Shown piece by piece: positions 9,229 through 18,616 of a stretch of DNA of 64,000 nucleotides. Each line of letters starts with the position of its first letter. Within the stretch, counting starts at the first letter, position 1. Both the position numbers and the translations under genes were made by a program. The DNA is from Verrucomicrobiales bacterium (GTDB lineage: Bacteria > Verrucomicrobiota > Verrucomicrobiia > Limisphaerales > J093), in contig JABTUJ010000018.1 of the NCBI GenBank assembly GCA_015075445.1, positions 62,001 to 126,000 on the forward strand. Reading direction: 5' to 3'. The notes under the pieces were generated by a model. That model was not told the DNA's origin. It saw only the letters and a list, made by a program, of their open reading frames with translations, and searched no databases.

Positions 9229-11727
9229 ATGGCAAACACCGAGATCGCGACCGAGAAGTACGACGCATCCAAGATCGACAAACTGGAAGGGTTGGAGGCG
9301 GTCCGTAAGCGGCCAGGGATGTACATCGGCGACCCGGACGAACGCGGGTTGCACCACTGTGTTTTCGAGGTGCTGGACAACTCGATCGACGAGCACCTCG
9401 CGGGGTATTGCGGCCGGATTGCCGTGACGCTCCACGTCGACGGTTCGTGTTCGATCCGGGACGATGGCCGGGGCATTCCGGTCGACATCCATCCGAAGTG
9501 GAAGATCCCGGCCGTGGAACTGGTCCTCACCAATCTGCACGCCGGCGGCAAGTTCGGCCAGGGCGCCTACAAGTACTCGGGCGGACTGCACGGCGTGGGG
9601 GCCAAGTGCGTCAACGCCCTGTCCGAGTGGTTCAAGGTCGAGGTGTGCCGGGAGGGCGAGGTGCATTTCATGGAGTTCGCCCGGGGCCAGACGACCCGGA
9701 AGCTCGAGATCATCGGGAAATCCAAGCAGCGGGGCACGCTCATCACTTTCAAGCCGGACGCCGAGATCTTCACGCTCACGACCGAGTTCAAGTTCGAACT
9801 TCTGGCTTCGCGGTTGCGCGAGCTGGCCTTTCTGAACCCGGGACTCGAAATCACCCTGACCGACGAGCGGGCCGAACGGACCGAGCGGTTCTACTTCCGG
9901 GAAGGCATCGAGGAGTTCGTGCGGCAGTTGGGCAAGACCCGACAGGTCCTCCACCCGAAGCCGATCAGCCTGTCGGACCACCGCCCGGTCAAGGTCGAGG
10001 GTCGCGACGAGGAGGTCTACGTGGACTGCGTGCTGCAGTACAACGACAGCTTCAACGACCAGATTCTCTGCTTTGCGAACTCGATCTCGAATCCGGACGG
10101 CGGCACGCACATGACGGGGTTCCGCAGTGCCCTGACCCGGGCCGTGAACCAGTATGCGCGCCAGAACAACCTGCTCAAGGAGAAGGACCCGGCGATCACC
10201 GGGGATGACGTGCGCGAAGGGTTGGTGTGCGTGCTGAGCGTGAAGCTCCCCAACCCGCGTTTCGAATCGCAGACCAAGGTGAAGCTGGTCAACACCGAGA
10301 TCGACGGCATCGTCGCGTCGATCGTTTACGAGGGCCTGCTGACCTACTTCGATGCCAACCCCGCGGTGGCCCGCAAGATCGTCGACAAGGGCCTCACCGC
10401 GGCGCGGGCGCGCGAGGCGGCCCGGAAGGCGCGGGACACCGTGCGCAAGGGCGCCCTCACCGGCGGCGGGCTGCCGGGCAAGCTGGCGGATTGCTCGGAT
10501 CGCGACCCGGCGAACACGGAGATCTACATCGTGGAGGGTGACTCCGCCGGCGGCTCGGCCAAGCAGGGCCGGGACCGGCGTTACCAGGCGATCCTGCCGA
10601 TCCGGGGGAAGCTCATCAACGTGGAGAAGGCGCGCCTGGACAAGGTCCTGCAGAACAACGAAATCCGGACGATGATCACCGCCGTGGGCACGGGCATCGG
10701 GGACGGCGAAGGGGAGGGGGCCTTCAACCTCGAAAAGCTCCGCTACCACAAGGTCATCATCATGACCGATGCCGACGTGGACGGCTCGCACATCCGGACG
10801 CTCCTGCTCACGTTCTTCTACCGGCAGATGCCGGAGCTGATCAAACGCGGGTACGTTTACATCGCCCAGCCGCCGCTGTACCAGATCACCCGCAAGAAAC
10901 GGGTCGAGTACGTCGACGACGACCCCGCGCTCAATCGCATCCTCATCCAGCTCGGTACCGACGAGGTGCGCCTGCGCAACGTCGGCGATGGCAAGGAACT
11001 CACGCCCAAACAGCTCGGCGAGATCCTCGAGTTGCTCGCCGCCCTGGACAAGTACGCGCGCGCCCTGCAGCGGCACGGTGGCGACTTCGGCGAGTTCGTG
11101 GAGCGCCGCGAGCCGACGAGCCATGCCCTGCCGCGTCACCTGGTCAAGGTGCGCGCTGGGAACGAGGAGACCGTGCACTACTTCCACACGGAAACGGACC
11201 TGCGGCAGTTCGGCGAGGCCAACCCCGACCTGCGGCTGTTTGGCCAGGAGGAGCCGGAGCCCGTGGCCGAGAAGAAGAACGGCCACAACGGGGTGACCCG
11301 GCGGGCGCGGCACACCGAGTTGCACGAGAGCAAGGCGATCGAGGAACTGTTGCAGAAGCTGGCTCAGCGCGGGCTGAACGTCGCCCACTACGCCGCACAG
11401 GATCATCCCCTGTTCGAGTTGGTCGAGGGCGAAGGAGACAACGAGCGGGTCACGCCGCTCTTCGCCATTCCCGAGATTCTCACCGCAGTCAAGGAAGTCG
11501 GCAAACGGGGGCTGGAGATCAAGCGCTTCAAGGGGTTGGGCGAGATGAATCCCGACCAGCTTTTCGAGACCACGATGAACCCCGCGAAGCGGAAGCTGCT
11601 GCGGGTGGACCTGGCCGATGCGGTCGAGGCCGAGACCATGTTCACCACGCTGATGGGCGATGAGGTGGAACCGCGCCGTCAGTTCATCGAGGACAATGCA
11701 CTGAACGTCAGGAACCTGGATGTCTAG
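9229..11727 (+). CDS. gyrB: DNA gyrase subunit B
   Basis: ATPase subunit of DNA gyrase, which with GyrA introduces negative supercoils. I chose the ATG at 9229 (MANTEIATEKYDASKI) over a GTG at 9223. Seen: GHKL ATPase with VFEVLDNSIDEH (catalytic Glu about 47, Mg-binding Asn about 51), IRDDGRGIPV, and the ATP lid GGLHGVGAKCVNAL; TOPRIM EGDSAGGSAKQGRDR (Glu about 436) and TDADVDGSH (Asp about 514, 516, 518). A C-terminal insertion between QPPLYQITRKK and RFKGLGEMNPDQL gives 832 residues, as in several Gram-negative groups. gyrA follows 35 nt downstream on the same strand, so the two are probably co-transcribed. Confidence 0.98.
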   Translation: MANTEIATEKYDASKIDKLEGLEAVRKRPGMYIGDPDERGLHHCVFEVLDNSIDEHLAGYCGRIAVTLHVDGSCSIRDDGRGIPVDIHPKWKIPAVELVLTNLHAGGKFGQGAYKYSGGLHGVGAKCVNALSEWFKVEVCREGEVHFMEFARGQTTRKLEIIGKSKQRGTLITFKPDAEIFTLTTEFKFELLASRLRELAFLNPGLEITLTDERAERTERFYFREGIEEFVRQLGKTRQVLHPKPISLSDHRPVKVEGRDEEVYVDCVLQYNDSFNDQILCFANSISNPDGGTHMTGFRSALTRAVNQYARQNNLLKEKDPAITGDDVREGLVCVLSVKLPNPRFESQTKVKLVNTEIDGIVASIVYEGLLTYFDANPAVARKIVDKGLTAARAREAARKARDTVRKGALTGGGLPGKLADCSDRDPANTEIYIVEGDSAGGSAKQGRDRRYQAILPIRGKLINVEKARLDKVLQNNEIRTMITAVGTGIGDGEGEGAFNLEKLRYHKVIIMTDADVDGSHIRTLLLTFFYRQMPELIKRGYVYIAQPPLYQITRKKRVEYVDDDPALNRILIQLGTDEVRLRNVGDGKELTPKQLGEILELLAALDKYARALQRHGGDFGEFVERREPTSHALPRHLVKVRAGNEETVHYFHTETDLRQFGEANPDLRLFGQEEPEPVAEKKNGHNGVTRRARHTELHESKAIEELLQKLAQRGLNVAHYAAQDHPLFELVEGEGDNERVTPLFAIPEILTAVKEVGKRGLEIKRFKGLGEMNPDQLFETTMNPAKRKLLRVDLADAVEAETMFTTLMGDEVEPRRQFIEDNALNVRNLDV

Positions 11728-11762
11728 CCGCTTCGCCGCGCTGAAGTTCCTCCACTCTCCCC

Positions 11763-14426
11763 ATGCCTGACACTCCTGAACCACCCGCCCCTCCGGAGCC
11801 GCCGCCGGGCGGTTCGTCCGTTTTCGCGGCTCACGAGAAGATCGAGAAGATCAACGTCGCCGACGAGATCAAGAACTCGTTCCTCGATTACTCGATGTCG
11901 GTGATCGTGTCGCGCGCCCTCCCGGACGTGCGGGATGGACTCAAGCCGTCGCAGCGGCGGCTGTTGTTCGCGATGTTCAACGATCTGAACCTGCTCCCGA
12001 CGCGCAAGCACCTGAAGTGCGCCCGCATCGTGGGGGAGACCATGGGCAAGTACCACCCGCACGGGGACCAGGCGATCTACCCGACGCTCGTCCACATGGC
12101 GCAGCCGTGGTCGATGCGCGAGCGGCTCGTGGACGGGCAGGGCAACTTTGGTTCCATCGAGGACGATCCGCCCGCGGCCATGCGGTACACCGAGGCCCGC
12201 CTCACGCATCTCGGGGCGGTGCTGATGGCGGATCTGGAGCAGGACACGGTGGATTTCGTGCTGACCTACGACGAGGAGCACGAAGAACCCGTGGTGTTGC
12301 CGGCCGCGTTTCCCAACCTGCTGGTCAACGGCGGCACAGGCATCGCGGTGGGCATGGCCACCAACATGGCCCCCCACAACCTCGGGGAGGTCATCGACGC
12401 CGTGTGCGCCCAGATCGACAACCCGGACGTCACCATCGGGCAGCTCATGAAGCTCGTGCCCGGTCCGGACTTCCCGACCGGCTGCGTGGTCTGCGGGATC
12501 GAGGGGATCCGCAATTACTTCAGCACCGGCCGCGGCTCGCTCAAGATCCGCGGGGTGGTCGGGGTCGAGACCCTCAAGGGCGGGCGCGAGCACATCGTCG
12601 TCACGCAGATCCCGTTCAACGTGAACCGGGCCGAGTTGGTCAAGCGCATCGCGGCCCTGGTCAACGAAGGGGAGATCAAGGAGTTCAAGGACATCACCGC
12701 CGTGCGGGACGAGTCGGATGAGCACACCCGGGTGGTCATCGAGATCAAGCGCGACGCGGTGGCGAAGGTGGTCATCAACAACCTTTTCAAGCACACGGCG
12801 CTGGAGACCAGCTTTGCGGTCAACGCCCTGGCCATTGACCACGGCCGGCCCAAGACACTCAGCCTCAGGGAACTCATCAACTGCTACATCGAGCACCGGC
12901 GCGAGGTGGTGCTGCGGCGCACGCGGTTCCAGTTGCGGCGGGCCGAGGATCGGGCCGAGGTGCTCGAGGGGTATCTCATCGCGCTGGCGAACCTGGACGA
13001 GTTCATCCGCATCATCCGCAGCTCGCAATCGCGCGAGGAAGCCAAAGTCAAGCTGCTGGCCTTCGAATGGGCGTCGGGGCAGGTGGAGTCGTGGGGCGTC
13101 CTGATCCGCAGCCCGGCCCGTCTGGTGAACGGGCGCTACGCCCTTACCGAGCGGCAGGTGGACGCCATCCTCGAACTGCGCCTCTACCAGCTCACCGCCC
13201 TGGAATCGGACAAGGTCGCGGCCGAGTACCAGAAGCTGCTCGAGGTCATCAAGGACCTCCTCGACATCCTGGCCAAGGAGGCGCGCGTCCTCGCCCTCAT
13301 CAAGAGCGAATTGCAGGCGATCAAGGAGAAGCACGCCACGCCGCGCCTCACCCAGATCGTGCCCGAGGAAGGCGAGATCGCCATCGAAGACCTCATCGCC
13401 AACGAGGCGGTCGTGATCACGATGTCGCACCATGGCCTCATCAAGCGCACCAACGTCAGCTCGTACCGGGCCCAGCGCCGCGGCGGCAAGGGCGTCATCG
13501 GCATGGCCACCCGGGAAAGCTCGGCGGTCGAGGGCGAAGCCGGCGACTTCATCGAGCACCTCTTCACGGCCAGCACGCACGACTACCTGATGTTCTTCAC
13601 GAACACCGGGCGGGTGTACGTCGAGCGGGTCCTCGAAATCCCGGACATGGGGCGCGCCGCCAAGGGCCGCAACATCGCCAACCTGCTTGAGCTCCAGAGC
13701 GGGGAGAAGATCGCGGCCGTCATTCCGATCGCGGGCAAGACGGGCGCCAACCGCGAGGACGCCACCTGGGAACAACCCGGCGAGGTCTTCTTCGCCACCC
13801 GCCAGGGGACCGTCAAGCGGACGGCCCTCGCCGAGTTCGCGAACGTCCGCCGCGGCGGCATCATCGCCATCGGGATCGAGCCCGATGACACGCTCATCAA
13901 TGCGCAGCTCACCACCGGGCAGAACGAGGTGGTCCTGATCACCCAGGGCGGCATGAGCATCCGGTTTCCCGAAGAGGACGTACGGTCGATGGGGCGCCCG
14001 GCCACCGGCGTGCGCGGCATCGACCTCGAGTCGGGCGACCACGTCATCGCCATGTCCCTGGTCGCGGCCGACGCCACCCTGCTGGTGGCCGGCGAGAATG
14101 GGATCGGCAAACGCACGCCCTTCGACGAGTACCGCCTGCAGTCGCGCGGCGGCAAGGGCATCATCACCATGAAGACCACCGAGCGCACCGGCGGCGTGGT
14201 CGGCGCTCTCACCGTCCGGGACACCGACGAGTTGATGCTGATCACGGCTGGCGGCCAGATGGTGCGCATCGCGGTCAAGGACGTCCGGGAGACCGGGCGC
14301 AACGCGCAAGGGGTGAAACTGATCGAGCTCGAGGAGAACGACCGCCTGCAGGCGATTGCACCGGTGATCGCCGAGGAAGGTACCGAAGCGCCGGAAGAAC
14401 CCGCGGCGGCCGAGCAAGTGCCTTGA
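11763..14426 (+). CDS. gyrA: DNA gyrase subunit A
   Basis: Breakage-reunion subunit of DNA gyrase, 887 residues. The first 20 or so residues are a Pro-rich extension (PEPPAPPEPPPGG) before the usual NVADEIKNSFLDYSMSVIVS. The catalytic Tyr is Tyr142 in AAMRYTEAR. The canonical GyrA-box QRRGGKG lies near residue 571 in the C-terminal pinwheel, which supports gyrase rather than topoisomerase IV. In the quinolone region, GKYHPHGDQAIYP, the positions equivalent to E. coli Ser83 and Asp87 are Gln103 and Pro107. The gene ends only 12 nt from the convergent end of mfd, with no obvious terminator between them. Confidence 0.98.
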   Translation: MPDTPEPPAPPEPPPGGSSVFAAHEKIEKINVADEIKNSFLDYSMSVIVSRALPDVRDGLKPSQRRLLFAMFNDLNLLPTRKHLKCARIVGETMGKYHPHGDQAIYPTLVHMAQPWSMRERLVDGQGNFGSIEDDPPAAMRYTEARLTHLGAVLMADLEQDTVDFVLTYDEEHEEPVVLPAAFPNLLVNGGTGIAVGMATNMAPHNLGEVIDAVCAQIDNPDVTIGQLMKLVPGPDFPTGCVVCGIEGIRNYFSTGRGSLKIRGVVGVETLKGGREHIVVTQIPFNVNRAELVKRIAALVNEGEIKEFKDITAVRDESDEHTRVVIEIKRDAVAKVVINNLFKHTALETSFAVNALAIDHGRPKTLSLRELINCYIEHRREVVLRRTRFQLRRAEDRAEVLEGYLIALANLDEFIRIIRSSQSREEAKVKLLAFEWASGQVESWGVLIRSPARLVNGRYALTERQVDAILELRLYQLTALESDKVAAEYQKLLEVIKDLLDILAKEARVLALIKSELQAIKEKHATPRLTQIVPEEGEIAIEDLIANEAVVITMSHHGLIKRTNVSSYRAQRRGGKGVIGMATRESSAVEGEAGDFIEHLFTASTHDYLMFFTNTGRVYVERVLEIPDMGRAAKGRNIANLLELQSGEKIAAVIPIAGKTGANREDATWEQPGEVFFATRQGTVKRTALAEFANVRRGGIIAIGIEPDDTLINAQLTTGQNEVVLITQGGMSIRFPEEDVRSMGRPATGVRGIDLESGDHVIAMSLVAADATLLVAGENGIGKRTPFDEYRLQSRGGKGIITMKTTERTGGVVGALTVRDTDELMLITAGGQMVRIAVKDVRETGRNAQGVKLIELEENDRLQAIAPVIAEEGTEAPEEPAAAEQVP

Positions 14427-14438
14427 CCCCGCACCGGT

Positions 14439-17400
14439 TCAGAGGGAGAGCAGCAGTCGCCGGATCTCGTTGAGACGGGCGGCGGCGGTCCGTTTGGTCA
14501 ACCGCGGGAAGCGATCCCCGATGGTGACGTAATCGCCGTTACGTTCCAGCAGCACCTTGTCCTCGCGGGTCTCGATGGCCGTCACGTTGCGCTCGGCGGC
14601 CACCAACTTGAGGGCGGTCACCTGGAACAGCAGTTCCACCGCCGACGGAGGGGAGCCGAACCGGTCGCGCACCTCGCGCTGGAAGGTCTCGAGCGTCGTC
14701 CGGTCGCGGATCTGCGCCAGGCGGCGGTAAAGCTCCACGCGGTGCTGGGCCTCCGGCACGTAGGAGCTTGGGAACGCCGCCTTGGGCAGGCCCGCGGCAA
14801 CCGGGGGAGGAGGTTGACCGGCCCGGCGACGGTGGGTGAATGGATCCGGCTCGCTCGTCCCGACCTCGAGAAAGTCCAGGCGAAGGATTACTGGCGCGAT
14901 GGGGCGGGGGGTCTCGCCCTTGAGCGACTTCACGCTCTGTTCGAGCAACTGGCAGTACAGCGCAAAGCCCACGGCCGTGATGTGGCCGCTTTGTTCCTTG
15001 CCCAGGAGGTTGCCGGCGCCGCGCAGTTCGAGGTCGCGCATCGCGATCTTGAAGCCGCTGCCGGGGGTGGAGAACTGTTTGATGGCGCTGATGCGCTTGC
15101 GGGCCTCGAGGAGCAGGCCGGCGTGGCGGGGCAGGAGCAGGTAGGCGTAGGCCTGGTGCTTGTAGCGGCCCACCCGGCCCCGCAACTGGTACAGGTCGCT
15201 CAGCCCGAACCGGTCGGCGCGATCAATGATGATCGTGTTGGCGTTGGGGATGTCGATGCCGCTCTCAATGATGGTCGTGGACAGCAGGACGTCGGCGTCG
15301 CCGTTGACAAACAGGGTCATGACCTCCTCGAGGTCGTCGGCCGGCATCTGGCCGTGGCCCACGGCCAGGCGCACGCCGGGCACCAGGCGGCGCAGCTTGT
15401 CGGCCACCGCCTCGATGTCGAACACCCGGTTGTGCAGGAAGAACACCTGCCCACCGCGCTGGAGTTCCCGCTGGATCGCGTCGCGGATCAGCCGCTCGTC
15501 GTAGGGCGAAATGAGGGTCTCGACCGGCAGGCGGTCCTGCGGCGGGGTCTCGATGGTGCTGAGGTCCCGAGCCCCGGTCAGCGCCAGGTACAGCGTGCGC
15601 GGGATGGGCGTGGCGGTGAGGGTGAGGACGTCGACCAGCGCGCGCATCTGTTTGAGCCGTTCCTTGTGGGTGACGCCAAACCGCTGTTCCTCGTCCACCA
15701 CCACCAGCCCCAGGTCCTTGAAGGTCACATCGGCCTGGAGCAGGCGGTGGGTGCCCACCACGATGTCGACCGCCCCCGCCGCCAGCGCCGCCACCACTTG
15801 GTCCTGCTGCCGCCGCGTGCGGAAGCGCGACAACAGCTCGACCCGGACCGGGTAATCGGCTGTGCGTTCGCGGAAGGTGTTGTAGTGCTGTTGCGCCAGC
15901 ACAGTCGTGGGCACCAGCACGGCTACCTGTTTGCCGGCCAGCACCGCCTTGAACGCCGCGCGGATGGCCACCTCGGTCTTGCCGAAACCCACGTCCCCGC
16001 AGATCAGCCGGTCCATGGGCTTGGGCGCCTCGAGGTCGCGCTTGGCCTCGGTGATGGCTCGCAACTGGTCCGGGGTTTCCTCGTACAGAAACGCGCTCTC
16101 GAACTCCCGCTGCCAGGGTGCGTCGGCGGGGAACGCAAAGCCGGGTTGCGCCGCGCGGGCGGCCTGCACGCTGAGGAGTTCGGCCGCCAGATCCCGCACG
16201 GCCTCCGTCGCTTCCGCCTTCGCCTTCGCCCAGCGGGTACCCCCCAGCGTGTTCAGCGGCGGCCGCGCCTTGCCGGCCCCCACGTACTTGCTCACGAGAT
16301 GCGCCTCGGTGATCGGCACGTAGAGCTTGGGCGGGGGCTGACCGATGTCGCGCGCGGCGTACTCGATGATGAGGCATTCCTGCGTGGACCCAGGACCCCG
16401 CTCGCCCGCAGCGGTGGGCAGAAAGCCCAGCCCCTGGTAACGCCCGATCCCGTGCTGGAGATGCACGACGTAATCCCCGGCCTCGAGTTGGGCGAAGTCG
16501 ATGTCGAGCAGCGACCGCGTCGCCGCAGCGTGTGGACTTCGCAGGCGGCGTGGACGTTGGACCTTGTAGCGCCCGAAGATCTCGGCGTCGGTGACCACCA
16601 CCAGCCGGGCGGCGGCCCAAAGAAAACCCCGGCTGAGAGCGCCCACGTGGAGATGGGGGATGGCGAGGTCAGGTGCCGGTGCCTTCTGGACCTGCTCAGG
16701 GGCCATGAACCTTCCCCGCCGGGTCGGGGGACCCGGCCTACAGGTTGTAGGCCCGGTGCCCTCACCGGGCGGTTCATGGGAAGCGTCCTGTTCCTTGCGG
16801 ACCTGCTCAGGGGCCATGAACCCATCGCGCCGGGTCGGGGACCCGGCCTACAGGGTCCAGTGCCCTCACCGGGCGGTTCATGGGAAGGCGCAGTCGGATC
16901 GTCGGGGGGTGTTGAGGTGGCCAATCCGCACTCGGCCCACACTTCGCCGAAGCGCTGGCGTTCACCGTCGTTGTTGCAGAAGACGTGCACCGACCAGCCC
17001 TGCCGCAGCCAGCGGTAGAGTTGCCCGAAGAAAGCCCGGCGCTGGGTTTCGGCCACTTCCGCCTGAGGAGCCGACACCGCCAGTGGGCGATAGGCATACA
17101 ATCCCTCGAACTCGGCCGCCTCCGGCGTCTCCTGCCAGGCGCAGACCCGCAGCCCGCGCGGCTCGAATTGCGCGCGGAGCTGCTCCCAGTCCGCATGAAA
17201 GGGATCGTCCGCCGGCACCGCCGCGGCGTGGGCGCGGACGCGTTCGGCAATCGCGAGCGGTTCGCCGAGGAACACACGCGTGCCAGCGGGGAGGTAATCC
17301 AGCAACGTGGCATCGGGCGAGGCAGGCAGGACGCCAGCACCACCGGTCCCCTCGCCGCCTGTAGGCCCGGTGCCCTCACCGGACGTTCCACTGCCTGTAG

Positions 17401-18256
17401 GCCCGGTGCCCTCACCGGACGTTCCACTGCCTGTAGGCCCGGTGCCCCCACCGGGCGTTCCACGGGCGACGGCTGGCGGACGGAGGAAACCCAGTTCCCC
17501 GGCGGGGGCGATGGTGACCGCCGGGATCTCTTCACGGGACAGTGGGGTGGCGGGATCGAACCAGCGCAGGGATTCGAGGTCGTTGCCGAAGAACTCGAGG
17601 CGGACGGGCCAGGGGCTGTTGAGGGGGAACACGTCCACGATGCCGCCGCGCAACGCCAGTTCGCCCTTCTGCGTGACCTGCACCTCAGGTTCATAGCCCT
17701 GCGCCTCCAGCCACTCGATCAGGTCCAGCGGATCGACCACGTCCCCGCGCGTGAGCCGACGCAGCCGCTGCCGGAGCTCCGTCGGGCGAAAGGTCTTCTG
17801 GGTCAGCGCCACGGCATTCGTCACGATCACCGGGGCGACCTCGCTCGCGGCAGGGACGCTCAGTGCGACCAGGCATTCGAGGCGCTCGCTGATGACGTCG
17901 GCGTGGGGGAGTTGCGACTGGTGCGGCAACACCTCCCACGCGGGGAAGAACAGCGCCCTCGCGAGGGTGTCACCTCCGGGCGCCGCGGCCGGGGTGGGGG
18001 TCAAGCGCAGCCAGGTTTCGAGGTCTTGATGGAAGGTCTCCTGCTGTTTCCGGTCGGCCAGGATCACGAGGATGGGCACGCCGGGCTGACGCGCGTGGCA
18101 GAGGGCGGTCAGAAAAGGCCAGGCCGCCGGGGCGACGCCGTGCCACGACGCCAAGCCACCGTCCTCCACGCGCTGAAAGAGGGCTTCCGCGGCGGGAGTT
18201 GCGAGCGTGGCGGCCACCACTTCGGGATGAGCCGCGCCACAGGGATCGGCCTGCAA
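14439..18256 (-). CDS. mfd: Transcription-repair coupling factor Mfd, with repeat cassettes in frame and one frameshift
   Basis: SF2 translocase that removes stalled RNA polymerase and recruits UvrA. The N-terminal half (from TTG 18256) has the UvrB-like region (ALFFPAWEVLPHQ, RGGIVDVFPLNSPWPVRLEFFG). The rest has the RNAP-interaction domain (YVVHLQHGIGRYQG), Walker A GDVGFGKTEV, DEEQ box VVDEEQRFG, ATPIPRTL, RGRVGR and a C-terminal TRCF domain. Two non-native stretches are translated: three 12-residue units (GTSGEGTGPTGS) from 17357-17464, and two family C cassettes from 16688-16890. The frame switches inside the second cassette: 16837-16840 has four G where its sister copy has five (16726-16730). 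One extra base restores about 1270 continuous residues, against about 1150 in E. coli. Start codon is uncertain. Confidence 0.93.
16688..16890 (-). repeat. Two tandem family C cassettes inside mfd
   Basis: Period 111 nt (37 codons), measured ATG-to-ATG from 16704-16706 to 16815-16817 on the plus-strand complement. Each copy reads, in the mfd sense, GGCCCCTGAGCAGGTCC, then CCCATGAACCGCCCGGTGAG, then a hairpin-forming CCTACAACCTGTAGG, then CCGGGTCCCCCGACCCGG. In frame it encodes MAPEQVRKEQDASHEPPGEG and so on. The gene-proximal copy lacks 6 nt in the hairpin and 1 nt in the C-run. The same sequence occurs outside genes at 60276-60345 and 63390-63480. Confidence 0.9.
17357..17464 (-). repeat. 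Three 36-nt tandem units inside mfd
   Basis: Units start at 17357, 17393 and 17429, each GCCTGTAGGCCCGGTGCCC followed by a CACCGG and CGTTCCACT tail. The unit is a shortened family C core. Because 36 is a multiple of 3, it encodes a 12-residue Gly/Thr-rich repeat (GTSGEGTGPTGS) and keeps the frame. Confidence 0.92.
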
Positions 18257-18616
18257 GAGGGGCGAACTTGGAACGGCACCCGCGCGGCGTCAAGGGAGAG
18301 GAGCGGAGGGGACGAAAAGCGCCGCTGGAAGACGCCGCACTCAACACGCTCCGCGATCTCCACAGCGCGGGGCCGGCGCAACGCGTTTGGAGTGCGCGCG
18401 GTTGACCGCCGCTTTGCGTAACTGAGGACAAAAAGCGCCGCTGGAAGACGCCGCACTCCACACGCTCCGCGACCTCCACAGCGCCGGGCCGGCGCAACGC
18501 GTTTGGAGTGCGCCTGCTGATGGCCGGCCTGACGGTGTTCGTTCCGCTCGGCCTCCTTCACGCCGCCGTCCCGGCGGCAAAGATGGTGAGGGTCGTGCCG
18601 GCCGTCACGAACTGAC
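18257..18616. repeat. Gap with two tandem family A palindromes (18311-18420 and 18427-18517)
   Basis: No gene. The first copy is a full imperfect palindrome: GACGAAAAGCGCCGCTGGAA pairs across to TTTGGAGTGCGCGCGGTTGA and CCGCCGCTTT, with ACACGCTCCGCGATCTCC and GGGGCCGGCGCAACGCG in the middle. The second copy is about 95% like it but lacks the last 15 or so nt of its right arm. These intact copies are the reference for reconstructing the split copy around 21.8/22.5 kb. Confidence 0.85.

Noticed and set aside
9196..14417. Very long open frames (862 and 897 codons) on the minus strand opposite gyrB and gyrA
   Set aside because: Shadows produced by high third-position GC of gyrB/gyrA; composition is low-complexity Gly/Ala/Arg/Asp/His and no family motif is present.
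14618..17018. Plus-strand 758-codon frame opposite mfd
   Set aside because: Antisense to the Mfd helicase motifs; composition typical of a shadow frame.
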